Positions 18,078-26,271 of a DNA stretch of 64,000 bases are shown in pieces. The notes under the pieces were generated by a model. It searched no databases, had not been told where the DNA came from, and was given only the letters and a program-made list of their open reading frames with translations. The DNA is from Gilvimarinus japonicus (lineage in GTDB: Bacteria; Pseudomonadota; Gammaproteobacteria; Pseudomonadales; Cellvibrionaceae). The stretch is from the NCBI RefSeq assembly GCF_042847215.1, contig NZ_AP031500.1, positions 992,001 to 1,056,000 on the forward strand, written 5' to 3'. Both the position numbers and the translations under genes were made by a program. Position 1 is the first letter of the stretch, and the number at the start of each line of letters is the position of its first letter.

Positions 18078-19616
18078 ATGAAAATCTCATTTAGAGCCGC
18101 TTTAATTGTATTGCTGACGGCATTCAGTTTGTCGGCGGGCGCTAATGCTCAGGAAATCTTGTTAGAGGATGTTGATTCATTCTACCCTCGGTTAATTCGG
18201 TTACAGGCAAATGGCGCGGCCAACGGTCGATTGATTGCCAGCTTTGACGTCATAGGATCTGGGCATATCTATCAAAGTAATAACGATGGCGATAGTTGGT
18301 CACAAATTGCAACGATTAATGAAACCCAGTATGCCAATACTTGTTGCTCTGAGTTGTACGAAGTTCCACAGCAGCTAGGTAATGTTGCCGCTGGCACACT
18401 GTTTTGGGTTGTGTCAGCTCATAACGGTGCTCCTCCAGCGAGCCGCGCTCTGAAAATATACCAAAGTACCGATCAAGGGCAAAGCTGGAGCTATTTTTCT
18501 TCTCCAGTAACCGGTGTGACAGGACTGTGGGAGGCAGAGTTTGCAATCGATCCGCAAGGTCGGTTGGTGATGTATTACGCAACCGAAGAACATAAAAGCT
18601 CAGGCTATAATCAATTAATTGCTCATAAAGTTTCCAACGATGGGGGTGCTAGTTGGGGCAGTGAAGTTATCGATATCGCCGTTAGTGATTCGATCCAGCG
18701 ACCGGGTATGCCTACGGTAACCCGTGTCCCGAATGGTGATTATATTATGGTGTATGAGATCTGCGGGTCGACTTACAATTGTGACACCTTTTACCGCACC
18801 TCTAGTAATGCGGTGAGCTGGGGCGCGCCTGACAATATAGGTACTCGTATTGAATCTGTGTCTGGCCATCACTTCTCTCATGCCCCTACCGTCACTTGGA
18901 TTGATAACGGCACCGCCAATGGTGAGTTGTTGGTTGCCGGTCAGGCGTTGCGCGATAGCGGTGGCAATGAGGTGGCTCGCAACGGTCAAGTATATATGGT
19001 TAATAGCACTAACGGTAATGGGCTATGGGCTGAGCGAATTGCGCCGCTTTTTACCCCTAGCGATGGCAACAGTCCGTGTTCAAATTACAGCAGTCAGTTT
19101 GTCGCCAGTAACGGAGCAAACCAGGTTGTTCAGTTGGCAAACCGAGATTGCCGTATGTATGCAGCATCTGGTGATTTTAACGCGCCAGTGGCAGATGGCA
19201 CTTATCGTTTAGTGGCTAAACATAGTGGTAAGGTGCTGGATGTCGACGCTTGTTCGACTGCTGATAATGCCAATGTCCAGCAGTGGCCCTGGAATGGTGC
19301 TGATTGCCAGCGTTGGAACCTGAATCACGTCGGCGGTGGCTTTTATGAGGTTATTTCCCAGCGCAGTGGTAAGGCCTTAGATGTTGACGCCTGCTCTACT
19401 ACTAATGGTGGCAATGTCCAGCAGTGGCCAGTAAATGGTGTGAGCTGTCAGCGCTGGCTTATTGAGCCCACGGGCAGTGGTTATTATCGGCTTGTTAACC
19501 AAAACAGTGGTCGAGTACTCGATGTTGACGCTTGCTCTGATGCCGATGGACAAAATGTGCAGCAATGGGAGTGGTTAGGTGGCGATTGTCAGCAATGGTC
19601 TATTGAGCCTCTGTAA
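18078..19616 (+). CDS. Secreted BNR/GH93-like propeller protein with C-terminal ricin-type (CBM13) lectin domain
   Basis: Exported enzyme or binding protein. A signal peptide (about 1-24, ending ANA) is followed by a BNR/Asp-box propeller (about 30-375: QSNNDGDSW, YQSTDQGQSW, GLWEAEF, QRPGMPTV) like that at 7222-8883, and similar to GH93 exo-arabinanases. It ends in a ricin-B/CBM13 trefoil with three clear repeats (about 375-512), each with VLDVDACS or ALDVDACS and later QQW...CQRW or CQQW. CBM13 trefoils commonly bind galactose, arabinan or xylan. The gene is separate from galK by 106 bp and followed by a strong terminator, so it closes the locus. Catalytic activity is inferred only. Confidence 0.75.
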   Translation: MKISFRAALIVLLTAFSLSAGANAQEILLEDVDSFYPRLIRLQANGAANGRLIASFDVIGSGHIYQSNNDGDSWSQIATINETQYANTCCSELYEVPQQLGNVAAGTLFWVVSAHNGAPPASRALKIYQSTDQGQSWSYFSSPVTGVTGLWEAEFAIDPQGRLVMYYATEEHKSSGYNQLIAHKVSNDGGASWGSEVIDIAVSDSIQRPGMPTVTRVPNGDYIMVYEICGSTYNCDTFYRTSSNAVSWGAPDNIGTRIESVSGHHFSHAPTVTWIDNGTANGELLVAGQALRDSGGNEVARNGQVYMVNSTNGNGLWAERIAPLFTPSDGNSPCSNYSSQFVASNGANQVVQLANRDCRMYAASGDFNAPVADGTYRLVAKHSGKVLDVDACSTADNANVQQWPWNGADCQRWNLNHVGGGFYEVISQRSGKALDVDACSTTNGGNVQQWPVNGVSCQRWLIEPTGSGYYRLVNQNSGRVLDVDACSDADGQNVQQWEWLGGDCQQWSIEPL

Positions 19617-19637
19617 AGAAAGTTGGCATTAGAAATA

Positions 19638-19670
19638 AAAAGCCCGGCTATTAATGCCCGGGCTTTTTTA
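19638..19670. terminator. Rho-independent terminator between convergent genes
   Basis: AAAAGCCCGG pairs with CCGGGCTTTT around a 10-base loop, and A and T tracts on either side allow function in both directions. It separates the propeller protein gene from argS. Confidence 0.85.
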
Positions 19671-19687
19671 TGTCAGTAAGCGCCGTT

Positions 19688-21421
19688 TTACATGCGCTCG
19701 CTGACTTCAATGCCCAGCATATCTAAACCTGTTGCCAGTGTACGCGATGTTGCGTGGCACAAGCGCAAGCGACTGGCTTTAAGCTCGGCCGGTACATCCG
19801 ATTTTAATATTGGGCAAGCTTCGTAAAAACGCATGTACAAGCTGGCCACATCGTACAGGTAAGTGCATAACAAATGCGGCAGGGCGTCGCCGGCCACTTG
19901 CTCCAGTACCTCACCCAGCTGTAGTAACTTAATAGCCAAGGCTTTTTCTTGCTCGGTGCCCAGAATAATATCGCCGGTTAACTCGTCTGGGTTAATGCCG
20001 GCCTTGCGAAAAATACTCTGAATCCGCGTGTACGCGTATTGCAAATAGGGGCCTGTGTTGCCTTCAAAGCTGAGCATGGTGTCCCAGTTAAACACGTAAT
20101 CGTTGGTGCGGGTTTTCGATAAGTCAGCGTATTTAACCGCACCAATACCCACTTTGCGGGCAATCTCGTTTGCGCCTTCAAGTTCGGGGTTTTTCTCGGT
20201 AATGACCGCCGCGGCGCGCTCTACCGCTTCGTCAAGCAATGCTGATAATTTAACGGTACCGCCCGAGCGAGTTTTAAAGGGCTTGCCATCGGCGCCCATC
20301 ATAGTGCCAAACGCGTGGTGCTCTAAGCTCACGTCGCTGTCGACAAAGCCGGCTTTGCGAGCGAGGGTAAACACTTGTTGCATGTGCAGTGATTGGCGCG
20401 CATCGATAAAGTATAAAATGCGGTCGGCACCCAGTTGACCCGCACGGTAGCGAATGGCCGCCAAGTCGGTGGTGGCATACAAAAAGCCGCCACCTTGCTT
20501 TTGAATAATGACGGGCGATGGGTTGCCTTCTTTGTCGGCCAGCTCATCCAAAAATACAACTTGCGCACCTTGATCTTCTACGGCCAGCTGCTGATCTTTT
20601 AACTCTTGCAGCAGCGGCGCTAAGTCTTCGTTGTAAAAGCTCTCGCCGCACACGTCTTGCTCGGTTAGAGTGACATTAAGCTTGCGGTAAATATCGGTGC
20701 TGTGCTCTAGCGAGACCTGCTTAAATTGCTCCCACAGTTTTAACACATTGGCGTCGCCCGATTGCAGCTTAACCACGTACTCGCGGGCTTTGTCAGCAAA
20801 GGCTTGGTCGGCGTCAAAGTGCGCCTTTGATTGCTGGTAAAAAACCTCTAAATCTTTTAGGGCCATTGCGGCGCTGGCATCGGTTTGCAGGGTTTCTTCC
20901 AGCTCGGCGATCAGCATGCCAAATTGGGTGCCCCAGTCGCCCACGTGATTTTGCCGAATGACTTTGTGGCCCAAACGGCTGAGTATACGCACTAGCGCAT
21001 CGCCAATAATACTCGAGCGCAAATGGCCCACGTGCATCTCTTTGGCGAGGTTAGGGGATGAGTAGTCTATGACAATGGTTTTGGGCTCGGCGGCGGGGTT
21101 AATGGCAAGCGCATCGTCTTGCTCCGCATCGGCGACACACTCGGCTAACCACTCGGGCTTTAAATGAATATTGATAAAGCCGGGCCCGGCGATTTCCAGC
21201 TTATCGGCGATATCGTCCAGTTCAACTAACTCGACAATCTTAGCGGCGAGCTCCCGTGGGTTGGTGCCCATCTTTTTGGCGGCGCCCATGGCGCCGTTGG
21301 CTTGGTAATCGCCAAAACCGGCTTTTTTGGCCGCAGCCACCATGGGACGACATTCAATAGGGATACCGGCCAGGGTCATGGCGGTTTGGATTCGGGCGGT
21401 AAGCTGTTCGCGGATGTTCAT
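19688..21421 (-). CDS. argS: Arginyl-tRNA synthetase
   Basis: Charges tRNA-Arg with arginine (class I synthetase). The HIGH-like motif is HVGHLRSSIIGD, with the typical AKEM before it. The N-terminal Arg-tRNA-synthetase domain begins MNIREQL. Starting there (ATG at 21419-21421) gives 577 residues, the length of the E. coli enzyme. The open frame continues 20 codons upstream to 21481, but those residues do not resemble the family. The C-terminal DALR anticodon-binding domain is present (SRLRLCHATSRTLATGLDMLGI). It stands alone, convergent with the carbohydrate locus and divergent from the enoyl-CoA hydratase gene. Confidence 0.96.
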   Translation of the reverse strand: MNIREQLTARIQTAMTLAGIPIECRPMVAAAKKAGFGDYQANGAMGAAKKMGTNPRELAAKIVELVELDDIADKLEIAGPGFINIHLKPEWLAECVADAEQDDALAINPAAEPKTIVIDYSSPNLAKEMHVGHLRSSIIGDALVRILSRLGHKVIRQNHVGDWGTQFGMLIAELEETLQTDASAAMALKDLEVFYQQSKAHFDADQAFADKAREYVVKLQSGDANVLKLWEQFKQVSLEHSTDIYRKLNVTLTEQDVCGESFYNEDLAPLLQELKDQQLAVEDQGAQVVFLDELADKEGNPSPVIIQKQGGGFLYATTDLAAIRYRAGQLGADRILYFIDARQSLHMQQVFTLARKAGFVDSDVSLEHHAFGTMMGADGKPFKTRSGGTVKLSALLDEAVERAAAVITEKNPELEGANEIARKVGIGAVKYADLSKTRTNDYVFNWDTMLSFEGNTGPYLQYAYTRIQSIFRKAGINPDELTGDIILGTEQEKALAIKLLQLGEVLEQVAGDALPHLLCTYLYDVASLYMRFYEACPILKSDVPAELKASRLRLCHATSRTLATGLDMLGIEVSERM

Positions 21422-21596
21422 AGTGCCTAGGTCTGTCATTGTGTGAGGCGCAATTGTACCGGTCAGGCGCGAGGGTGTCATCTGCGCAAATCCGGTCTGC
21501 GCCGCTAAAACTGTGACATTCTCAGGTTTCGGCCCGGCGACAGAAGGTCTACACTCAATGGGTATTGTGTGAGGTACCCAAACTTTGGAGGTGAGA

Positions 21597-22379
21597 GTGA
21601 ATCTGCCGTTGCAGCTGTGTCAGGAAGTACACGCCGAGTGTGTCCGCTCGGTGCTTAAAATCCAAATTAACCGCCCCGCCCAGAAAAACGCCCTGTCGCT
21701 GGCGATGTATCAATCTTTAGCCGATGCGCTCGCGTGGGCTCAAACCGCCGACGAGGTGCGGGTGGTGCGTATTACCGGCAGTGGCGATAGCTTTACCGCG
21801 GGCAATGATCTGGCTGATTTTATGTCGGCTCCCGAATTAACCCAAGATCATCCTGCGCGTCAGTTTATGCGGGCAGTTATGGGGCTGCATAAACCACTGG
21901 TGGCCGAGGTAAATGGAGCCGCCGTTGGTATTGGCACCACCTTATTGTTGCACTGCGATTTAGTTTACGCCTGTGAAGATGCGTTTTTTCAGTTGCCCTT
22001 TGTCAAATTGGGCCTGTGCCCCGAGTTTGGCGCAAGCGCCTTGCTGGCCGAGCGGGTAGGCGTGGCGCGAGCGCGTGAGATGCTTATGCTGGGCGAGCCG
22101 ATACTTGCGCCGGATGCCCACCGGTTTGGCTTAATTAATGAGGTGTACAGCGATGAGCGTCTTGAAGGTGAAGTCGACTGGGTGTGCCGCGAATTGGTTA
22201 ACCGTCCACCACAGGCGCTGGCTGTGACCAAACACTTACTGCGCGCGGGCGATCAAATCGACTTAGAGGCAGTTATTGAGGCCGAGTTGGTTGAGTTTGC
22301 CAAGTGCTTAAATGGCGACGAATGCCGTGCGGCGGTACAAAAAATAATGTCGGGTAATAAGACCCCCGGCAATAAATAA
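21597..22379 (+). CDS. Enoyl-CoA hydratase/isomerase family protein
   Basis: Crotonase-fold enzyme acting on acyl-CoA thioesters, probably in fatty-acid or branched-acid breakdown. Seen in the sequence: the oxyanion-hole segments SFTAGNDLADF and EVNGAAVGIGTTLLLHCDLVYA, and FVKLGLCPEFGAS. I chose GTG 21597 because GGAGG lies five bases before it; the frame itself opens at a TTG 12 bases earlier. It is 260 residues, normal for the family. It is followed after 11 bp by a dienoyl-CoA-reductase-like SDR, so the pair probably handles isomerisation or reduction of unsaturated acyl-CoAs. Confidence 0.88.
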   Translation: MNLPLQLCQEVHAECVRSVLKIQINRPAQKNALSLAMYQSLADALAWAQTADEVRVVRITGSGDSFTAGNDLADFMSAPELTQDHPARQFMRAVMGLHKPLVAEVNGAAVGIGTTLLLHCDLVYACEDAFFQLPFVKLGLCPEFGASALLAERVGVARAREMLMLGEPILAPDAHRFGLINEVYSDERLEGEVDWVCRELVNRPPQALAVTKHLLRAGDQIDLEAVIEAELVEFAKCLNGDECRAAVQKIMSGNKTPGNK

Positions 22380-22390
22380 GGAGTAAGACT

Positions 22391-23203
22391 GTGTCTGTAA
22401 CCATAGATTGTGCAGGAAAAACCGTATTAGTCGTCGGCGGCACCAGCGGCATTTGCCGTGGCATTGCCGAGCGCTACGCCAGCTGTGGTGCCAGCGTGTG
22501 TGTGATTAGCCGCTCGCAAGACAAAATCGATGAGACCGTAAAAGCACTTAAAGAGCAAGGTGCCCAAGACGCCTGTGGCTACAGCGCTGATGTTCGCGAT
22601 GGCGAGGCGGTGCGGGAAGCGGTGGGTCAGCTCAATGCACGTTGGGGTGCGCTCGACGTTGTGGTCTCGGGCGCTGCCGGTAACTTTCCCGCATTGGCGC
22701 GGCAGTTGTCTGATAATGGCTTTGGCGCGGTGGTGGATATCGACCTTAAAGGCACCTGGCACGTGATGAGCGCGGTGTATCCGTATTTGCGCAAGCCGGG
22801 TGCGTCTATTGTTAATATCTCGGCGCCGCAAGCGCAGCTCGCGATGGCTGGCCAAATTCACGTGTGTGCGGCCAAAGCCGGTGTCGATATGATTACCCGA
22901 ACGTTAAGCATCGAGTGGGGTGGTGAGGGCGTGCGGGTTAACTCCATTATTCCCGGCCCCATCGAAGGCACCGAGGGTATGGACCGTTTGGCCCCAGGCG
23001 AGCAGATGCGCGATAAAATTTTGCAAACTGTACCGCTTAAACGCATGGGCCGCCCGCGGGATATCGCCGATGCCTGCTTGTTTTTAAGCTCCGAGTTAGC
23101 CGGGTTTATTACCGGCGCGGTGATTCCGGTGGATGGCGGCTGGCAGTTAGGAGGGGCGGCCTCCATCGGTACCGCGCTGGGTAAAATGCTAGAGGACAAA
23201 TAG
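22391..23203 (+). CDS. Short-chain dehydrogenase, 2,4-dienoyl-CoA reductase-like
   Basis: NADP-dependent reductase of the SDR family. The nucleotide motif GGTSGICRGIA is at the N terminus. The usual catalytic Tyr four residues before Lys is absent: the segment reads QIHVCAAKAGVD. The same replacement (His/Ser region before AKA) is seen in 2,4-dienoyl-CoA reductases of the DECR type, so this is a family feature and not damage. The GTG start follows AAGGAG, which overlaps the stop of the upstream enoyl-CoA hydratase, indicating an operon. Likely role: auxiliary beta-oxidation of polyunsaturated acyl-CoAs. Confidence 0.82.
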   Translation: MSVTIDCAGKTVLVVGGTSGICRGIAERYASCGASVCVISRSQDKIDETVKALKEQGAQDACGYSADVRDGEAVREAVGQLNARWGALDVVVSGAAGNFPALARQLSDNGFGAVVDIDLKGTWHVMSAVYPYLRKPGASIVNISAPQAQLAMAGQIHVCAAKAGVDMITRTLSIEWGGEGVRVNSIIPGPIEGTEGMDRLAPGEQMRDKILQTVPLKRMGRPRDIADACLFLSSELAGFITGAVIPVDGGWQLGGAASIGTALGKMLEDK

Positions 23204-23218
23204 TGCGCGGGTGACAAA

Positions 23219-23256
23219 ACAAAACCGAGTGGTCGGCTCTGTTCACTCGGTTTTGT
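23219..23256 (+). terminator. Rho-independent terminator
   Basis: A perfect 13-bp stem (ACAAAACCGAGTG with CACTCGGTTTTGT) follows the SDR gene. The T content is in the descending arm. Confidence 0.8.
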
Positions 23257-23371
23257 TGGTCTTATAACGCTCGTCTTACAATGGACCGGACAACACGTGC
23301 TGGAATTATTTTCAGCTGGCCAGTGCTGTCCCCTAAGGACACAATAAGAAACGACTATGGATTGACTGCCT

Positions 23372-24106
23372 ATGTCCCGCACCCATGCCACAACGTATAG
23401 TTTTTACCGTCACCGTTTGCCGGTGCGTATCACCCATTGGGTTAACGCTTTGTGTCTGCTTATTTTATTGATGAGTGGAATGCAAATCTTTAATGCTCAC
23501 CCCGCGCTCTATTGGGGCTCAGCGTCCGATTTTGATTCGCCTTGGCTCGCCCTAGGTAGGTTTCCCGGTTGGCTTACTATACCTAGCTGGCAATCGCTGG
23601 CGACCGGTCGGCAGTGGCATTTCTTTTTTGCTTGGGCGTTGGTGTTTAACGCAGCCTTATACCTTATCTGGTCTGCCTGCACGGGTCATTTGCGTGACCT
23701 GACTCCCACGCGTGCCGATTGGCGCGGCTTTGGCCGCTCGGTAATCGACCATATTAAATTGCGTCACCCCAAGGGCGAGGCCGCCAAGCGTTATAATATT
23801 TTGCAAAAGCTGGCGTACTTGATTGTGATTTTTGGTCTCGGCGGGCTGATGGTGGTGACCGGCTTGTGCATGTCGCCGCGTATGAATACGGTTATGCATG
23901 GTGTACTAGAGCTTTTGGGTGGCCGGCAAAGCGCACGCAGTTTGCATTTTTTAGCGGCGGGCGGCTTGGTGTTGTTTGTGGTGGTGCATTTATTTGAAGT
24001 TGCCATAACCGGTTTATGGAATAACCTGCGCTCTATGATTACCGGCCGCTACCGTTATCATGCAAATGGCACAGAGCAAACAAAACCAGAGGCGCGTCAT
24101 GAGTGA
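23372..24106 (+). CDS. Di-heme cytochrome b (b561/FdhI-like) membrane subunit
   Basis: Inner-membrane cytochrome b of the prokaryotic b561/formate-dehydrogenase gamma type. Four hydrophobic helices carry probable haem-ligand histidines (RITHWVNAL, the HFFFAWALVFN helix, RSLHFLAAG and VVVHLFEVAI). Its stop overlaps the start of the molybdopterin oxidoreductase at 24099 by 8 bp, so the two are translationally coupled. It probably links the periplasmic molybdenum enzyme to the quinone pool, in the same role as MsrQ/YedZ, though it is a different protein type. Confidence 0.85.
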   Translation: MSRTHATTYSFYRHRLPVRITHWVNALCLLILLMSGMQIFNAHPALYWGSASDFDSPWLALGRFPGWLTIPSWQSLATGRQWHFFFAWALVFNAALYLIWSACTGHLRDLTPTRADWRGFGRSVIDHIKLRHPKGEAAKRYNILQKLAYLIVIFGLGGLMVVTGLCMSPRMNTVMHGVLELLGGRQSARSLHFLAAGGLVLFVVVHLFEVAITGLWNNLRSMITGRYRYHANGTEQTKPEARHE

Positions 24107-24878
24107 TTTTAAAAAAGATCAAAAAACTCGCCGTACGGCACTTAAAAGCCTACTGGCCATAGGCAGCGTCTCAGTATTAAGTGGCTGTGATCGGCTGTCG
24201 CGCTCCAGTTGGTTTAAAGGGGTGCTGGGCAGCGCCGAAACGCTCAGCAGTAGGGCGCAACATGCGCTTACATCTCGTCAGAGTATGGCTCGCGAATTTC
24301 CTCCGGAGGCCATTTCGCCGCAATTTCGGGCCAACGGTAATACCAACCCAGACACTCCCGCTTACCGACGGTTGCTTGCCGATAATTTCTCCAGCTACCT
24401 GTTACAAGTCGGGGGACAGGTACAAAACCCCATGAACTTGAGCTTAACGGATATTAAAGCCTTGCCGTCGCGCACCCAAATTACCCGGCACGATTGCGTA
24501 GAGGGCTGGAGTACAATTGGCCAATGGACGGGGGCTCAGTTGAGTGCATTGCTCGCTCAAGTACAACCGCAGCCGCAAGTGCGCTATGTGGTTTTTCACT
24601 GCGCCGACCGCTGGGGCTCAAGCCAAGATCCGTACTACGAAAGCATCGATATGGAAGACGCGCTGCATCCACAAACCCTGCTGGCCTACGAACTTAACGG
24701 CGAACCCTTGCCCGTTGACAATGGCGCTCCGCTGCGTTTGCGTGTAGAGCGGCAACTGGGTTACAAAATGGCCAAATACGTTATGGCGATTGAATTGGTC
24801 GAGAGTTTTGCCGACATAGGCAGTGGCAACGGCGGCTTTTGGGAGGACCGTGGTTATGCGTGGTATGCGGGGATTTGA
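24099..24878 (+). CDS. Exported molybdopterin-dependent oxidoreductase (sulfite-oxidase/YedY fold)
   Basis: Periplasmic Mo enzyme of unknown substrate. The N terminus has a twin-arginine signal (KTRRTALKSLLAIG) followed by a possible lipobox (VLSGC), so it is probably exported folded with cofactor. The oxidoreductase molybdopterin-binding domain spans about residues 90-250. The Mo-ligating Cys is expected in ITRHDCVEGWSTIGQW, and the family segments VVFHCADRW and GAPLRLRVERQLGYK follow. The start ATG 24099 overlaps the cytochrome b gene. The electron partner is therefore that cytochrome. mobA, 4 kb downstream, serves the guanylylated cofactor, although enzymes of this fold usually use Mo-MPT. 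Confidence 0.85.
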   Translation: MSDFKKDQKTRRTALKSLLAIGSVSVLSGCDRLSRSSWFKGVLGSAETLSSRAQHALTSRQSMAREFPPEAISPQFRANGNTNPDTPAYRRLLADNFSSYLLQVGGQVQNPMNLSLTDIKALPSRTQITRHDCVEGWSTIGQWTGAQLSALLAQVQPQPQVRYVVFHCADRWGSSQDPYYESIDMEDALHPQTLLAYELNGEPLPVDNGAPLRLRVERQLGYKMAKYVMAIELVESFADIGSGNGGFWEDRGYAWYAGI

Positions 24879-25026
24879 TGCTTATAGGGCGGGTGATGAG
24901 GATATACGATCTACTAGAGTGTAGCTTTCGTCTTACTCGACCTTTGATTTTTGAACAGTAATAACGACTTAATCTAGAGTAATCAAGACGCCGAAATGAG
25001 CATGCAGCTGGCTCTTAGAGGTTTGG

Positions 25027-25386
25027 TTAGCGTTTAACAGCCAATCTCCCCAACCACCAAAGCAACAACCCCAACAAAATCCCCGCCGTATTGGCGGCAA
25101 TATCGCGCATATCGAAGCTGCGCCAAGGTAGGGTGTATTGAATACACTCGATGCCGGTGGAGAATAAAAACAGTACCGCGAAGCGCCATATCACCGAACG
25201 CTGGCCGAAGGCAAAACCGATGGAAATTCCCGCGATTACGTAGCCACTAAAGTGCATGAGTAAGTCGTTAAAGTCGCCCACTACGGCGCCCGGGTTTTTG
25301 GCAACCCCGAAGCCGATGTAGATGACCAGCATGACAAAAAACTGCGTGACGCAGAGTGTGCGCCACGCTGAGTGGAGGGCATTCAT
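25027..25386 (-). CDS. VanZ-family small membrane protein
   Basis: A 119-residue protein with about four hydrophobic helices and the VanZ-family pattern (NDLLMHFSGY, GIECIQYTLPWRSFDMRDIAANTAG). VanZ in enterococci gives low teicoplanin resistance, but most homologues have no known role. Its start overlaps the stop of the universal stress protein gene, so it is the last gene of a SulP/Usp/VanZ operon. Confidence 0.8.
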   Translation of the reverse strand: MNALHSAWRTLCVTQFFVMLVIYIGFGVAKNPGAVVGDFNDLLMHFSGYVIAGISIGFAFGQRSVIWRFAVLFLFSTGIECIQYTLPWRSFDMRDIAANTAGILLGLLLWWLGRLAVKR

Positions 25387-26240
25387 TAGCGCAGTACCAG
25401 TAGTGATACCCGTGTGCGGCAGATCATCGCGGTGGTGGTGGAGCCGACAATAAAGTGACGAATACGCGAGTGACCGTAGGCGCCCATAATCAGCAGGTCG
25501 ATGTTCTCTTGCGCTTGATAGTCAGACAAGGCTTTCTCGGGGTCGCCCGTTACCAGGGTGGCGGTGGTATCAAAGCCGGCGGCGTTTAGAATCGCCTTGG
25601 CTTTATCAAGCGGCGCGCGGTTGTCGGCGGTATCGGCGGCGGCCATCACTAAGTGACAGGGTATGCCTTTAAACAGCGGGCTGGCGGCGACCATCTCAAC
25701 GCCCTTAAAGGCGGTGGCGCTGCCATCAAAGGCAATCATCACGCGTTTGGGTGCGCTAAAGCTTTGCTGGGCAATAAGCACCGGACAGTGCATGGTGCGA
25801 ATAATGCCCTCTAGGTGGCTGCCAATGTGGCCGTGGGCGCTGGCGGTATCGGCGCCGCGTTTACCTACCACCAGCATGCGGGTTTCATCTTCGAGGTCTT
25901 TGAGAGCGTCTAGCAGCTCGCCATGGCGCTGGCGCGATTCGGCTTCGGCAATGCCATTGCTGGCAACCCGCTCGCGCGCCGCGTGCAGCATAACCTTACC
26001 CTGCTCCATGGCGATCTTGCTGCGTTTTTCATCGAGGCTGGCAAGCTCTTCGAGCAGTGCCTCTTGCGAGCCGAGCCCGATAGTGCCGCTTAAATTACCC
26101 GCAGCACTGCGGGGAATGTCGTCCAGTACATGGAGCAAGCTCAGTGGCGCATCCATTTGCGTTGCTGACCAAGCGGCGTAGTCGCATACGGCCTGAGCGT
26201 ATTGGGAATCGTCGATGCAGGCGATCACTTTATTGTTCAT
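25386..26240 (-). CDS. Tandem universal stress protein (two UspA domains)
   Basis: Cytoplasmic stress protein made of two UspA domains (about 1-145 and 146-284). Both carry the ATP-binding pattern Gly-x2-Gly-x9-Gly-Ser/Thr. The second is clearest (GAYGHSRIRHFIVGSTTT) and the first reads GKRGAD...GHIGSHLEG. It lies between a SulP transporter (31 bp upstream) and VanZ. Usp genes often sit beside SulP anion transporters, and a role tuning that transporter is plausible but unproven. Confidence 0.9.
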   Translation of the reverse strand: MNNKVIACIDDSQYAQAVCDYAAWSATQMDAPLSLLHVLDDIPRSAAGNLSGTIGLGSQEALLEELASLDEKRSKIAMEQGKVMLHAARERVASNGIAEAESRQRHGELLDALKDLEDETRMLVVGKRGADTASAHGHIGSHLEGIIRTMHCPVLIAQQSFSAPKRVMIAFDGSATAFKGVEMVAASPLFKGIPCHLVMAAADTADNRAPLDKAKAILNAAGFDTTATLVTGDPEKALSDYQAQENIDLLIMGAYGHSRIRHFIVGSTTTAMICRTRVSLLVLR

Positions 26241-26271
26241 ACGTGTATCCTTTTTCGTCGCTAGCGGACGG

